Assembly (NCBI RefSeq): GCF_002242805.1
Contig: NZ_MCGQ01000016.1
Span: forward strand, 402,417 to 466,416
Direction of reading: 5' to 3'
Length of the DNA stretch: 64,000 nt
Origin: Streptomyces diastatochromogenes
GTDB lineage: Bacteria; Actinomycetota; Actinomycetes; Streptomycetales; Streptomycetaceae
Part shown: one piece after another, positions 7,724-15,333 of the stretch
Position numbering within the stretch: position 1 is the stretch's first letter
Layout: the number at the start of each line of letters is the position of its first letter
Translations under genes and position numbers: made by a program
Notes under the pieces: model-generated
The model's database searches: none
The model's input: the letters and a program-made list of their open reading frames with translations, nothing else
Told to the model about the DNA's origin: nothing

Positions 7724-9370
7724 TCAGCCGTACCGCTCCAGCAGCCCGCGCACATACGCCTCCAGCCGCCCGCCCAGCACCTCCGGCGTCAGATCGGTAC
7801 GCCCCAGCTCACGCCACGGTCCGGCCAGCTTCTCCGCGTCGGGGGAGTAGGCCAGGGCGTCCAGCAGCCGCCAGTACAGGTGGTCCGGCCCGTCCGCGAG
7901 CCCGTGGGCGCCCTGTTCCTCGTACCGGTCCCCGAAGGCGAGCCCGTGCGCCGGGCCGTGCAGCAGGGCCAGCGCGGTCGAGCAGTGGGCGACGTCGAGG
8001 TCGGCGGGGCCCCACGAGGTCTCCACCCAGTCGACGACCCCGCTGACCCGCATTCCGTCGCCGGCCCCGGTGAAGAGCACGTTCCCGGGGTGGTAGTCCC
8101 GGTGCAGGAAGCGGCCCCGGTACGGCGGCGGGTCGCGGCGGATCACGTCCACCGCCCGCTCCCACATCCCGCCCTCCGGGGTGCGCACCCGCTCCGGCGA
8201 GGTCCACGCCTGGTACGGGCGCGGACGCTCCTCGGGGTCGACCGTGTGGATCCGCACCAGCTGGGCGGCGAGCAGGTCCAGACGCCGGTCCAGGGACTCC
8301 CGGTCCTCCTCGTCCACCCGCACCAGACCCGGCAGCCGGGTCATCAGCAGCGAGGGGTGGTCGCAGTGTTCGCCGCCTGCGTCCACGGCGACCAGCGCCG
8401 GGGCCGGGATGCCCTCCTGCCCCGCCAGCAGGCCGAGAACGCCCGCCTCACGGGACAGCAGGCCCGGGGCGTGCCGCCGGAAGAAGGGCTTCACGAAGGT
8501 GCGCAGCACCAGCTCCTTGCCGTCGTCCAGGGTGAGCCCGCGCATCTGCGAGGACCAACCCCCTGAGAGCGGGCGGGAGTCGGTGACCGAACGCCCCTGC
8601 GGAAGCTGCTTGGCCACCCACCTCCGCGTCGCCGCCCAGCCCTGCTCCTCCAGCCCGCCCAGCAGAGCCGCGACGAACTCCCGCCGGTCTCCGGCGTGGT
8701 CGCGGAACCACAGCCCCAACCGGTGCTCGGCGTCCGGGAGTTCGAAGCGGGTGTACTGGGCGCGCGCCGCCAGCGCGTCCTGGACGGCCTCCGTCACCTC
8801 CGGCGGGATGACCGCGTCCGTGCCGGGTACGGCGAGCACCGCCCGGCCCTCGTACGCCCGCAGGGCCGTGAGGGCGGGGGAGTTCCGCCAGCTGCCGGGC
8901 GTCCGGATGATCTCGCTGAACCTGCCGTTGCCCTCCCCGAAGGGCACGTCATGGGCCTCCGGCGCGTACACGGCGGGTGCGCACAGGCCCACGGCGGCCA
9001 CCCGTGGGCCGTAGTGCCGTACGAGATCCGCGACCGTCTGGCCGCTCATGCTGAACCCCACCAGGACCAGCGGGTCGTTCGCCGGAGCGTGTGCGTCGAG
9101 CACGGCCACCGCCTGTTCGAACCGCCGGCGCAGGCTCAACTCGGCGAGCGCGCCGGTGCTTTCGCCGTGTCCGGAGAAGTCGAAGGCCAGGGCCCGGCAG
9201 CCGTGCGAGGCGGCCTCGGTGAGCAGGGGCAGCAGCCGCTCCTTGCTGCCGTTGCCCGCGCCGTGCAGGCAGACGACGGTGGCCCGGCCGGGACCGCCGC
9301 CGTACAGACCGCTGAGGCGTTCACCGTCGTACGCGTGAGTGAAGGAGATCGGCTCGCTCATGACACCCAT
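7724..9370 (-). CDS. Alpha/beta-hydrolase fused to an aminoglycoside-phosphotransferase-like domain
   Basis: 548 residues in one frame. Residues about 8-240 are an alpha/beta hydrolase: oxyanion HGAGN (36-40), nucleophile elbow GFSMSG with Ser108, acid Asp in PGTDAVIP (about 185) and His216 in DAEHRLGL. Residues about 255-540 are an APH/choline-kinase-like domain: glycine-loop region SGGWSSQMRGLTL, Brenner motif HRDYHPGN (423-430, catalytic Asp425) and metal-binding Asp447 in VVDWVETSWGPADLDVAH. No stop, repeat or frame change marks the junction, and both active sites look intact, so it appears to be a true bifunctional fusion. The substrate is unknown; modification of a small molecule is possible. 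Start: GTG/ATG choices at 9370 or 9361, neither with a good ribosome site. Confidence 0.85.
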   Translation of the reverse strand: MGVMSEPISFTHAYDGERLSGLYGGGPGRATVVCLHGAGNGSKERLLPLLTEAASHGCRALAFDFSGHGESTGALAELSLRRRFEQAVAVLDAHAPANDPLVLVGFSMSGQTVADLVRHYGPRVAAVGLCAPAVYAPEAHDVPFGEGNGRFSEIIRTPGSWRNSPALTALRAYEGRAVLAVPGTDAVIPPEVTEAVQDALAARAQYTRFELPDAEHRLGLWFRDHAGDRREFVAALLGGLEEQGWAATRRWVAKQLPQGRSVTDSRPLSGGWSSQMRGLTLDDGKELVLRTFVKPFFRRHAPGLLSREAGVLGLLAGQEGIPAPALVAVDAGGEHCDHPSLLMTRLPGLVRVDEEDRESLDRRLDLLAAQLVRIHTVDPEERPRPYQAWTSPERVRTPEGGMWERAVDVIRRDPPPYRGRFLHRDYHPGNVLFTGAGDGMRVSGVVDWVETSWGPADLDVAHCSTALALLHGPAHGLAFGDRYEEQGAHGLADGPDHLYWRLLDALAYSPDAEKLAGPWRELGRTDLTPEVLGGRLEAYVRGLLERYG

Positions 9371-9460
9371 TCACTCACGGAAATCGGGATGCACTCCGAG
9401 TGACCGGATCCCTACGCTGGATGCACGCCGATCACACATCCACGCGAACGGAGGACCGTC

Positions 9461-9730
9461 ATGGGCACCATCGTCCTGTCCGGGACCGCCGTCCTGGTGA
9501 TCCTCGGATTCGGAAACCACACCTGGTGGCTCGCCGCCGTCGCCGTGCTCTTCCTCTACGTGCGGTACGGGCGGGGCGAAACCCCGTCCGCCGGGGGAGG
9601 ACAGCCGGGCGCGCCCACCACCTACCAGGCCTACCGCGAGCGCCGGGACCGCCAGGCCAAGTGGGAGCGCCGCTACCGTCGCGAGCGCCCCTACGAGGCC
9701 CGGCGCCAGGAGCGCGAGAAGAGCAAGTGA
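9461..9730 (+). CDS. Small membrane protein with a basic, Arg/Glu-rich tail
   Basis: 89 residues, ATG at 9461 with GGAGG at 9450. Two short hydrophobic stretches (TIVLSGTAVLVILGFG and WWLAAVAVLFLYV) are followed by a highly charged cytoplasmic-type tail (YRERRDRQAKWERRYRRERP). No family is recognised. It is divergent from the hydrolase fusion and ends at a bidirectional hairpin. Confidence 0.75.
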   Translation: MGTIVLSGTAVLVILGFGNHTWWLAAVAVLFLYVRYGRGETPSAGGGQPGAPTTYQAYRERRDRQAKWERRYRRERPYEARRQEREKSK

Positions 9731-9734
9731 GCCA

Positions 9735-9765
9735 GGGAGCCCCCGGTCACAGGCCGGGGGCTCCC
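9735..9765. terminator. Bidirectional terminator between convergent genes
   Basis: GGGAGCCCCCGG (9735-9746) pairs perfectly with CCGGGGGCTCCC (9754-9765) around a 7-nt loop. It serves the small membrane protein gene on plus and overlaps the stop of pspAB on minus. Confidence 0.75.
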
Positions 9766-10331
9766 CACACCGGGAACCAGCGGCTCAGGTCCTGCTCGAT
9801 CCTGAGGTCGTTCACGAGCTGCGCCTTCACCTGCAACTCCAGCGCGCTGTCCCGGCGTTCGGCGGCGCCGGGCAGGGGCGCGAAGGGATAGAAGGTGCCG
9901 CGCTTGTAGAGGTAGACGAGGGCCAGGCGCCGTCCCCGCTCGTCCTCGAAGGCGGCCAGGGAGCACAGCAGCTGCGGTCCAAAGCCGTTGACCTCCATCG
10001 AGCTGTTCACCGCGTGCAGGTCGTTGACCAGCTGGGGCAGCTGGTCGGGGGCCCGCCGGGAGACCAGCCAGGAGTAGCCGTAACCGTCCTGGGTCAGTTC
10101 CACCGGGGGACCGGCGCGGTCGGCGTCCGCGTCGAGCAGGGCCTGCACCTCCCGGTGGGTCTGCTCGAAGGCCGCGCCCTCGACCGTGGCGAAGCACACC
10201 GCACCCACCCCGGTCGGCGTGAACCCCGCTGCCGCCTGGAGCGTGATCGCCGCCGAGGGCAGCGCGAACAGCTGGTCGAGGTCGGGCGCGACGGGTTTCG
10301 TCCGCCCGAGCAGGATGTCCAGCAGCCCCAA
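9747..10331 (-). CDS. pspAB: PspA-associated protein PspAB
   Basis: 194 residues. MGLLDILLGRTKPVAPDLDQLFALPSAA and the body with GFTPTGVGAVCFATVEG, SRRAPDQLPQLVNDLHAVN and LALVYLYKRGTFYPFAPLPG match the PspAB family found beside htpX in actinobacteria. PspAB is part of the phage-shock/envelope-stress network by association; its biochemical role is unknown. The start codon is TTG (10331), inferred because the protein begins there with the conserved GLLD-LLGRTKP sequence and no ATG or GTG lies just upstream in frame; AAGGCGGG precedes it. It follows htpX by 53 nt and is probably cotranscribed. Its partners pspA and pspAA are at 47.3-48.4 kb. Confidence 0.88.
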   Translation of the reverse strand: MGLLDILLGRTKPVAPDLDQLFALPSAAITLQAAAGFTPTGVGAVCFATVEGAAFEQTHREVQALLDADADRAGPPVELTQDGYGYSWLVSRRAPDQLPQLVNDLHAVNSSMEVNGFGPQLLCSLAAFEDERGRRLALVYLYKRGTFYPFAPLPGAAERRDSALELQVKAQLVNDLRIEQDLSRWFPVWGAPGL

Positions 10332-10332
10332 A

Positions 10333-10394
10333 GTTCAGCCCGCCTTCCGCAGCTGCCTCATGTGTTCAGCCCGCCCACGAATGTTCAGCCCGCC
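10333..10394. repeat. Three direct copies of a 12-mer across the htpX-pspAB junction
   Basis: GTTCAGCCCGCC occurs at 10333-10344, 10364-10375 and 10383-10394. The third copy contains the htpX stop codon and codes for its last residues (KAG-stop on minus); the first lies just before the TTG start of pspAB. The spacer between them encodes a potential 8-codon frame MRQLRKAG. This looks like local duplication of the htpX 3' end. Confidence 0.7.
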
Positions 10395-11305
10395 TTCCCG
10401 GGAGCCGCCGCCTCGCCCAGCTCAGCGGAGATCCGCCCGAGCTGGTCCAGCCGCTGCTCCAGGGTCGGGTGGGTGGAGAAGAAGCGCTCGATGCCGGGCT
10501 CCTTGCCGGTCGCCGGGGTGAAGTAGAAGGCGTTGAAGGCCTGGGCCGTGCGCAGGTCCTTGGTCGGGATCCGGGCGATGTCCCCGGTGACCTTGGTGAG
10601 CGCCGAGGCCAGTGCCGAGGGCCGGCCGGTCAGATGCGCGGCCGCCCGGTCGGCCGCCAGCTCCCGGTACCGGGACAGGGTCCGGATCAGCAGGAAGCTG
10701 ATCGCGTACACGGCCGCCGAGACGCCCATCACGGCGGCGAACACGACGGCGGTGTTCTGGTCCCTGCGGCCCCCGCCGAAGAGCTGCGAGTAGAAGGCGA
10801 ACCGGACGATCAGTCCCGCGATCACCCCGAGGAAGGACGCGATCGTGATCACGGCGACGTCCTTGTGCGCCACGTGCGACAGCTCGTGCGCGAGCACACC
10901 CTCCAGCTCGGCGGGCTCCAGCCGCCGCAGCAGGCCCGTGGTCACACAGACCACGGCGTGGTCGGGATTGCGCCCGGTCGCGAACGCGTTCGGCATGTCC
11001 ATGTTGGAGACGGCGACCACCGGCTTGGGCATGTCCGCGATCGCGCACAGCCGGTCGACCACCGCGTGCAGCTCGGGATACTCCTCCCGCTCCACGACCC
11101 GCCCGTGCATGGCGAACATCGCGATCCGGTCGGAGAACCAGAACTGGGCCACGAACATCGCCCCGATCAGGACGACGACCAGCAGCCAGGACTTGAGCAG
11201 CACGATCAACGCGGCGACGAAGGCCACGTACAGCAGCCCGAGCAGGAACATCGTGACCGTCATCCGCACGGTCAGCCGCCGATCGCTCCTAAAGCGGCTC
11301 TGCAT
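10385..11305 (-). CDS. htpX: Membrane zinc metalloprotease HtpX
   Basis: 306 residues, M48 family, degrades misfolded membrane proteins. Two N-terminal membrane segments (about 13-37 and 39-57), zinc site HELSH at 140-144 and the third-ligand motif ELAADRAA near 217 are present, plus two further hydrophobic segments in between (IASFLGVIAGLIVRF and VVFAAVMGVSAAVYAISFLLI). It heads a minus-strand pair with pspAB, linking it to envelope stress. ATG at 11305. Confidence 0.95.
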   Translation of the reverse strand: MQSRFRSDRRLTVRMTVTMFLLGLLYVAFVAALIVLLKSWLLVVVLIGAMFVAQFWFSDRIAMFAMHGRVVEREEYPELHAVVDRLCAIADMPKPVVAVSNMDMPNAFATGRNPDHAVVCVTTGLLRRLEPAELEGVLAHELSHVAHKDVAVITIASFLGVIAGLIVRFAFYSQLFGGGRRDQNTAVVFAAVMGVSAAVYAISFLLIRTLSRYRELAADRAAAHLTGRPSALASALTKVTGDIARIPTKDLRTAQAFNAFYFTPATGKEPGIERFFSTHPTLEQRLDQLGRISAELGEAAAPGKAG

Positions 11306-11406
11306 CTTGCATCACCCCGCAGTCAGGCACTCGTCCCGATGTCCAGTGTGCACCTGCGGAATCCCATAAGGAGGTCGCGAGCAGACCTAGGGGCAGCAAA
11401 GGCTTC

Positions 11407-12816
11407 CTATGAATCCTGGGCCGGAACCGGGGCGCCTCGGCCCAGGTGGGAACGGGCCCGGGCGAGCAGCTCCGCGACCTCGGCGTCCGGTCCCCACGGA
11501 CCTGCCCACCGCACGGTCAGCTCGGCCCGCGTCCGCAGCCGCTCGTCCGCGTCGGCGAGCAGCGCCACGGCCGCCCGCAGCCGTACGACACCGCCGCGCG
11601 CGTCCAGCAGCCGGTACGCCGACACCCGTACCCACCGCGGCCGCCCGGCCGCCAGCCGCTCCGCCAGCCATGCCTCGGGCAGCAGCCCGGCGGAGGGGAG
11701 CAGCGCGAGGGTGGCCTCGCCGACGACCCCGGGCGCCGGATCGTCCAGCAGCCGCAGCATCCGCGGCACGTCCGTCACATCCAGCGAGCGCAGCCCGGCC
11801 ACCGCCTTGGCCCGCACGCCGGGCGCCGGGTGGTCCAGCAGCGGCCACAGCAGGCCGGCGTCCGCGCGGGTCCCGCACTCCGCGAGCCCGATCGCGGCAC
11901 CTGGCGGCAACGCGGGGTCACCGGGGTCGGCGCACCGGTCCCGGTACCAGGGCAGCGGATCGGTCCCGTACTGCCGTACGACATACCGGGCGCAGGCCCG
12001 CACCAGCGCCGACCGGTCCGCCAGAAACCCGATGGCCCGATCGGGCCGCCCCAGGCGCCGCAGCGCGGTCACCCCGGCGGACCGGGCCCGGGGACTGCGG
12101 GCGCCGAGCAGCGCCCCCAGCACCTCCTCCGCGTCCTCTTCTGCCACGGCGGCCAGGGCGGCCTCGCTGCACAGGGTCTGTACGACGGCGTCGTCGTCCC
12201 CGGCGGCAGCGCGAGCCAGCTCAACGGCGGAGAGAAGCCCCTCCTCGACGGCGAGACCGTACGCGAACCGGCGTACGGGGCGGTCGGGGGAGGTGAGAAG
12301 CGGGGCCAACCGCTCACCGGGCGCCTTCCGCAGCACCTCACCCAGCAGGCCGAGGGCGTGGTCGCCCCGGTGACGGTCGGCGAGGCGCCGGACCAGCGGG
12401 GCGAGCCGTGCCGCCGTCTCCGCGTCCAGCGCCTCGGCCAGCCGCTTCCTGGCCCGCTCCCGCACCGGCTGCGCCCAGTCCGCGCACCGCACGACCACCA
12501 GCGGCAGCAGCGCCGGGCGCCCGGTGACCCGCCCGAGCGCCCGGTACCGGATCCGGCCGTCCCGGTGGCACAGGGCGAGTGCCAGCTGCCCTTCGGTGAG
12601 CGGGCCGTCGGCGTGCAGGGCGGCGGTCAGCGAACGCCCGCCGGGCGTCTCCTCCCAGCTGGGGACGGTGTACGGCACGAAGTACCACTCGTCCGTCCGC
12701 ACCCCCTCGTCCAGCCACAGCCAGGCGCTCGCGTCGCCCGTGTCGATCACGTCCCGCAGCGCCGCGCCCTCGGCCAGCCGCAGCGCGGCCCGGCTCCCCT
12801 CCCGCACCCCCCGCAC
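11407..12816 (-). CDS. HEAT-repeat-like helical protein
   Basis: About 469 residues. After an acidic/aromatic N-terminal segment (DASAWLWLDEGVRTDEWYFVPYTVPSWEE) the protein is a run of helical pairs such as LLPLVVVRCADWAQPVRERARKRLAEAL, RLAPLLTSPDRPVRRFAYGLAV, ARSPRARSAGVTALRRLGR and LDHPAPGVRAKAVAGLRSLD, typical of HEAT/Armadillo scaffolds. No enzyme motif is seen. GTG at 12816 is chosen because AGGAG lies 8 nt upstream; the frame stays open far upstream, across glnA antisense, but that is a GC artefact. A second GTG at 12807 is possible. The upstream small membrane gene ends 38 nt earlier, with an unusual tandem repeat between them. Confidence 0.8.
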   Translation of the reverse strand: MRGVREGSRAALRLAEGAALRDVIDTGDASAWLWLDEGVRTDEWYFVPYTVPSWEETPGGRSLTAALHADGPLTEGQLALALCHRDGRIRYRALGRVTGRPALLPLVVVRCADWAQPVRERARKRLAEALDAETAARLAPLVRRLADRHRGDHALGLLGEVLRKAPGERLAPLLTSPDRPVRRFAYGLAVEEGLLSAVELARAAAGDDDAVVQTLCSEAALAAVAEEDAEEVLGALLGARSPRARSAGVTALRRLGRPDRAIGFLADRSALVRACARYVVRQYGTDPLPWYRDRCADPGDPALPPGAAIGLAECGTRADAGLLWPLLDHPAPGVRAKAVAGLRSLDVTDVPRMLRLLDDPAPGVVGEATLALLPSAGLLPEAWLAERLAAGRPRWVRVSAYRLLDARGGVVRLRAAVALLADADERLRTRAELTVRWAGPWGPDAEVAELLARARSHLGRGAPVPAQDS

Positions 12817-12820
12817 TCCC

Positions 12821-12856
12821 CTTACTCCTCTTACTCCTCTTACTCCTCTTACTCCT
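12821..12856 (-). repeat. (AGGAGTAAG)4 tandem repeat carrying four ribosome-binding sequences
   Basis: Four perfect copies of a 9-nt unit, AGGAGTAAG on the minus strand (12821-12829, -12838, -12847, -12856), fill the gap between the TAG stop of the small membrane gene and the GTG start of the HEAT-like gene. Each unit contains the Shine-Dalgarno core AGGAG. The unit starts within the upstream stop codon. Confidence 0.9.
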
Positions 12857-13112
12857 AATACGGAGAACGCATCTGCGCGTACCCGAGCAGCACTATCACC
12901 GCGGCCACACAGCCCAGCACCACGGCCGTCGACACCCACGACGACCGCCGCGGCGCCGACGGCTCCGGGTCGGCGCGGAAGGGTGCCGGGTCCGGCGGGT
13001 TCTCCTTCCAGCGGGCGGCGAGCATCCGGGCCCGTGCGGAGGGCTCCTTGTGCTCGGCAGAGTTCGCCCATCTGTGATCGAACTCGAGCTCCCAGTCGTC
13101 CCGTTCGGTCAT
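12855..13112 (-). CDS. Small tail-anchored membrane protein
   Basis: 85 residues. The N-terminal part is charged and aromatic (TERDDWELEFDHRWANSAEHKEPSARARMLAARWKEN), then Pro-rich, and a single membrane segment WVSTAVVLGCVAAVIVLLGYA ends near the C-terminus. No family is recognised. It precedes the HEAT-like gene in the same direction and probably shares its transcript; an interaction between the two products is possible but only inferred. GAGAGGTTG precedes the ATG at 13112. Confidence 0.75.
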   Translation of the reverse strand: MTERDDWELEFDHRWANSAEHKEPSARARMLAARWKENPPDPAPFRADPEPSAPRRSSWVSTAVVLGCVAAVIVLLGYAQMRSPY

Positions 13113-13387
13113 CCCCGTTCAACCTCTCTCGTCGGACAGAACCAGGAGGATGATCCCCCGAGAGTAGGAAGCATGGGAAGCGGCAAAGGTTGCCCAGGAT
13201 GCTGCATGGTCGTTTCGCGGCTAGCATTTTCCGTGAGAGCCGCACCGCAGGGTGTCCGACGTCGTCTGCCCTGCTTTCTCCTACGCGTGCGGCGCCCCCT
13301 ACCCGCGCCGGACTTTTCACTCCGAGGTCGCGGCCATCAGTCTCGTGCTTCGGAAAGCCGCACGAGGGGTGGAAGGAAGGTGGATCC

Positions 13388-13633
13388 ATGAATGCACATC
13401 GCGCGAGGCGACTCGCCGCAGTGTCCGCCGTCGGCGTCCTCATGCTCGGCGGTGCCGCGATCAGCACGGCAGGTACCGCGTCGGCAGCCACCCCGACGCA
13501 GGTGTCCACCAACCGTGGCTGCTTCAACAGCTGGCGGGGCAACTGCTTCAACAACGGCTTCTTCGGCTTCAACAACGGGTTCGGCTTCAACAACGGGTTC
13601 AACACCCCCGTCGTGGTGATCGTGGTGGGCTGA
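13388..13633 (+). CDS. Short secreted Phe/Asn/Gly-repeat protein
   Basis: 81 residues. A signal peptide (RARRLAAVSAVGVLMLGGAAIS ... TASA-ATP) ends near residue 34. The mature peptide of about 47 residues has two Cys seven residues apart (GCFNSWRGNCF) and then FNNGFFGFNNGFGFNNGF, followed by a beta-prone end NTPVVVIVVG. The coding DNA repeats GGCTTCAACAACGGGTTC. It is a single gene with GGAAGG about 8 nt before ATG and a perfect terminator after it. No family is recognised; the composition recalls self-assembling surface peptides, but that is inference. Confidence 0.75.
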   Translation: MNAHRARRLAAVSAVGVLMLGGAAISTAGTASAATPTQVSTNRGCFNSWRGNCFNNGFFGFNNGFGFNNGFNTPVVVIVVG

Positions 13634-13656
13634 CGGCGACGGGTCGGAAACACGGC

Positions 13657-13696
13657 CGAGGGCCGCCACCGGGAACGTTCCCGGTGGCGGCCCTCG
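13657..13696. terminator. Perfect 40-bp palindromic terminator between the secreted peptide gene and glnA
   Basis: An 18-bp stem with an AACG-type tetraloop spans 13657-13696; the whole 40 nt reads the same on both strands. It sits between convergent genes, 24 nt after the plus-strand stop and 20 nt from the glnA stop, and should end transcription both ways. Confidence 0.9.
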
Positions 13697-13715
13697 CACG
13701 CTGGGGCAGCGTCGA

Positions 13716-15125
13716 TCACACGTCGAAGTACAGCTCGAACTCGTGCGGGTGCGGACGCAGCTGGAGCGGCGCGATCTCGTTGGTGCGCTTGAGGTCGATC
13801 CAGGTCTCGATCAGGTCCGGCGTGAAGACGTCGCCCTGGAGGAGGAACTCGTGGTCGGCCTCGAGCGAGTCGAGGACGGCCGGCAGGGAGGTCGGGACCT
13901 GGGCCACGTTCGCGTGCTCCTCGGGAGCCAGCTCGTAGAGGTCCTTGTCGATCGGCTCGGCCGGCTCGATCTTGTTCTTGATGCCGTCCAGGCCCGCGAG
14001 GAGCAGGGCCGAGAAGGCGAGGTACGGGTTGCCGGAGGAGTCGGGCGCGCGGAACTCGACGCGCTTGGCCTTCGGGTTGGAGCCGGTGATCGGGATACGC
14101 ATCGCGGCGGAGCGGTTGCGCTGCGAGTACACCAGGTTGATCGGCGCCTCGAAGCCCGGGACCAGGCGGTGGTACGAGTTCACCGTCGGGTTGGTGAAGG
14201 CCAGCAGCGACGGGGCGTGCTTGAGGATGCCGCCGATGTAGTAGCGGGCCATGTCCGACAGGCCCGCGTAGCCGGCCTCGTCGTAGAACAGCGGGTCGCC
14301 GTTGCTCCACAGCGACTGGTGCACGTGCATGCCCGAGCCGTTGTCACCGAAGATCGGCTTCGGCATGAAGGTCGCGGTCTTGCCGTTGCGCCAGGCCACG
14401 TTCTTCACGATGTACTTGAAGAGCTGGAGGTCGTCGGCGGCGGCGAGCAGCGTGTTGAACTTGTAGTTGATCTCGGCCTGGCCGGCGGTGCCCACCTCGT
14501 GGTGCTGGCGCTCGACCTTCAGGCCGTTCTTCTCCAGCTCCAGGGAGATCTCGGCGCGCAGGTCGGCGAAGTGGTCGACCGGCGGGACCGGGAAGTAACC
14601 GCCCTTGTAGCGGACCTTGTAACCACGGTTGTTCTCGACCGCACCGGTGTTCCAGGCGCCCGCCTCGGAGTCGATGTGGTAGAAGGACTCGTTCGCGCCG
14701 GTCGCGAAGCGGACGGAGTCGAAGACGTAGAACTCGGCCTCGGGGCCGAAGAACGCGGTGTCCGCGATACCGGTCGACGCGAGGTAGGCCTCGGCCTTCT
14801 TGGCCACGTTGCGCGGGTCACGGGAGTACTGCTCGCCCGTGATCGGGTCGTGGATGAAGAAGTTGATGTTGAGGGTCTTGTCGCGGCGGAACGGGTCCAC
14901 GCGGGCCGTGGAGAGGTCGGCGCGCAGGGCCATGTCGGACTCGTGGATGGCCTGGAAACCACGGATCGACGATCCGTCGAAGGCCAGCTCCTCGTCCGGG
15001 TCGAACGCCTCAACGGGCACCGTGAAGTGCTGCATGACGCCCGGCAGGTCGCAGAACCGGACGTCGACGAACTTGACGTCCTCGTCCGCGATGAACTTCT
15101 TGGCCTCGTCGGCGTTCTGGAACAT
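13716..15125 (-). CDS. glnA: Glutamine synthetase type I
   Basis: 469 residues, the full GSI length. It starts MFQNADEAKKFIADEDVKFVD; the frame is open far upstream, but this ATG at 15125 has AGGAGG about 7 nt before it. Visible motifs include FDGSSIRGF (substrate-latch region), FFGPEAEFYVFD (metal Glu), NGSGMHVHQSLW (ATP/Glu binding) and RIPITGSNPKAKRVEFRAPD. Tyr in DLYELAPEE near residue 397 is the adenylylation site, so GlnE-type control is expected. A strong four-part GlnR box lies about 97-134 nt upstream. It is monocistronic and is the main assimilatory enzyme in actinobacteria. Confidence 0.98.
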   Translation of the reverse strand: MFQNADEAKKFIADEDVKFVDVRFCDLPGVMQHFTVPVEAFDPDEELAFDGSSIRGFQAIHESDMALRADLSTARVDPFRRDKTLNINFFIHDPITGEQYSRDPRNVAKKAEAYLASTGIADTAFFGPEAEFYVFDSVRFATGANESFYHIDSEAGAWNTGAVENNRGYKVRYKGGYFPVPPVDHFADLRAEISLELEKNGLKVERQHHEVGTAGQAEINYKFNTLLAAADDLQLFKYIVKNVAWRNGKTATFMPKPIFGDNGSGMHVHQSLWSNGDPLFYDEAGYAGLSDMARYYIGGILKHAPSLLAFTNPTVNSYHRLVPGFEAPINLVYSQRNRSAAMRIPITGSNPKAKRVEFRAPDSSGNPYLAFSALLLAGLDGIKNKIEPAEPIDKDLYELAPEEHANVAQVPTSLPAVLDSLEADHEFLLQGDVFTPDLIETWIDLKRTNEIAPLQLRPHPHEFELYFDV

Positions 15126-15221
15126 CCAGCTCCTCCTACTCCCGACCGTCCCGCCGGGGTGGTAGATCGTTCGTGCGGCCAGTGCGGTGGCACACGCTGC
15201 CTCCGACCCTAGGGACGGGTG

Positions 15222-15259
15222 ATTTCTCGGGCGTGACCCATTTGTTTCGCAGAAGTTAA
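15222..15259 (-). promoter_or_regulatory. GlnR box upstream of glnA
   Basis: Read on the minus strand: TTAAC, GAAAC, GTCAC and GAAAT, each separated by exactly 6 nt (half-sites at 15255-15259, 15244-15248, 15233-15237, 15222-15226). This is the a-b-a-b GlnR pattern gTnAc-n6-GaAAc repeated twice. GlnR activates glnA under nitrogen limitation. Confidence 0.88.
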
Positions 15260-15333
15260 CCGGCCACGCTTCCACCGTAGCGCCGACACACCCCTGTGCG
15301 CCCTGCCCGAATCCGGGCGCGTACCGTGGACGG

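Noticed and set aside
11407..14310. A very long minus-strand open frame of 967 codons covering the HEAT-like gene and part of glnA antisense.
   Set aside because: GC-rich frame without stops; the part beyond 12816 is antisense to or out of frame with real genes. Only the HEAT-like part from GTG 12816 is kept.
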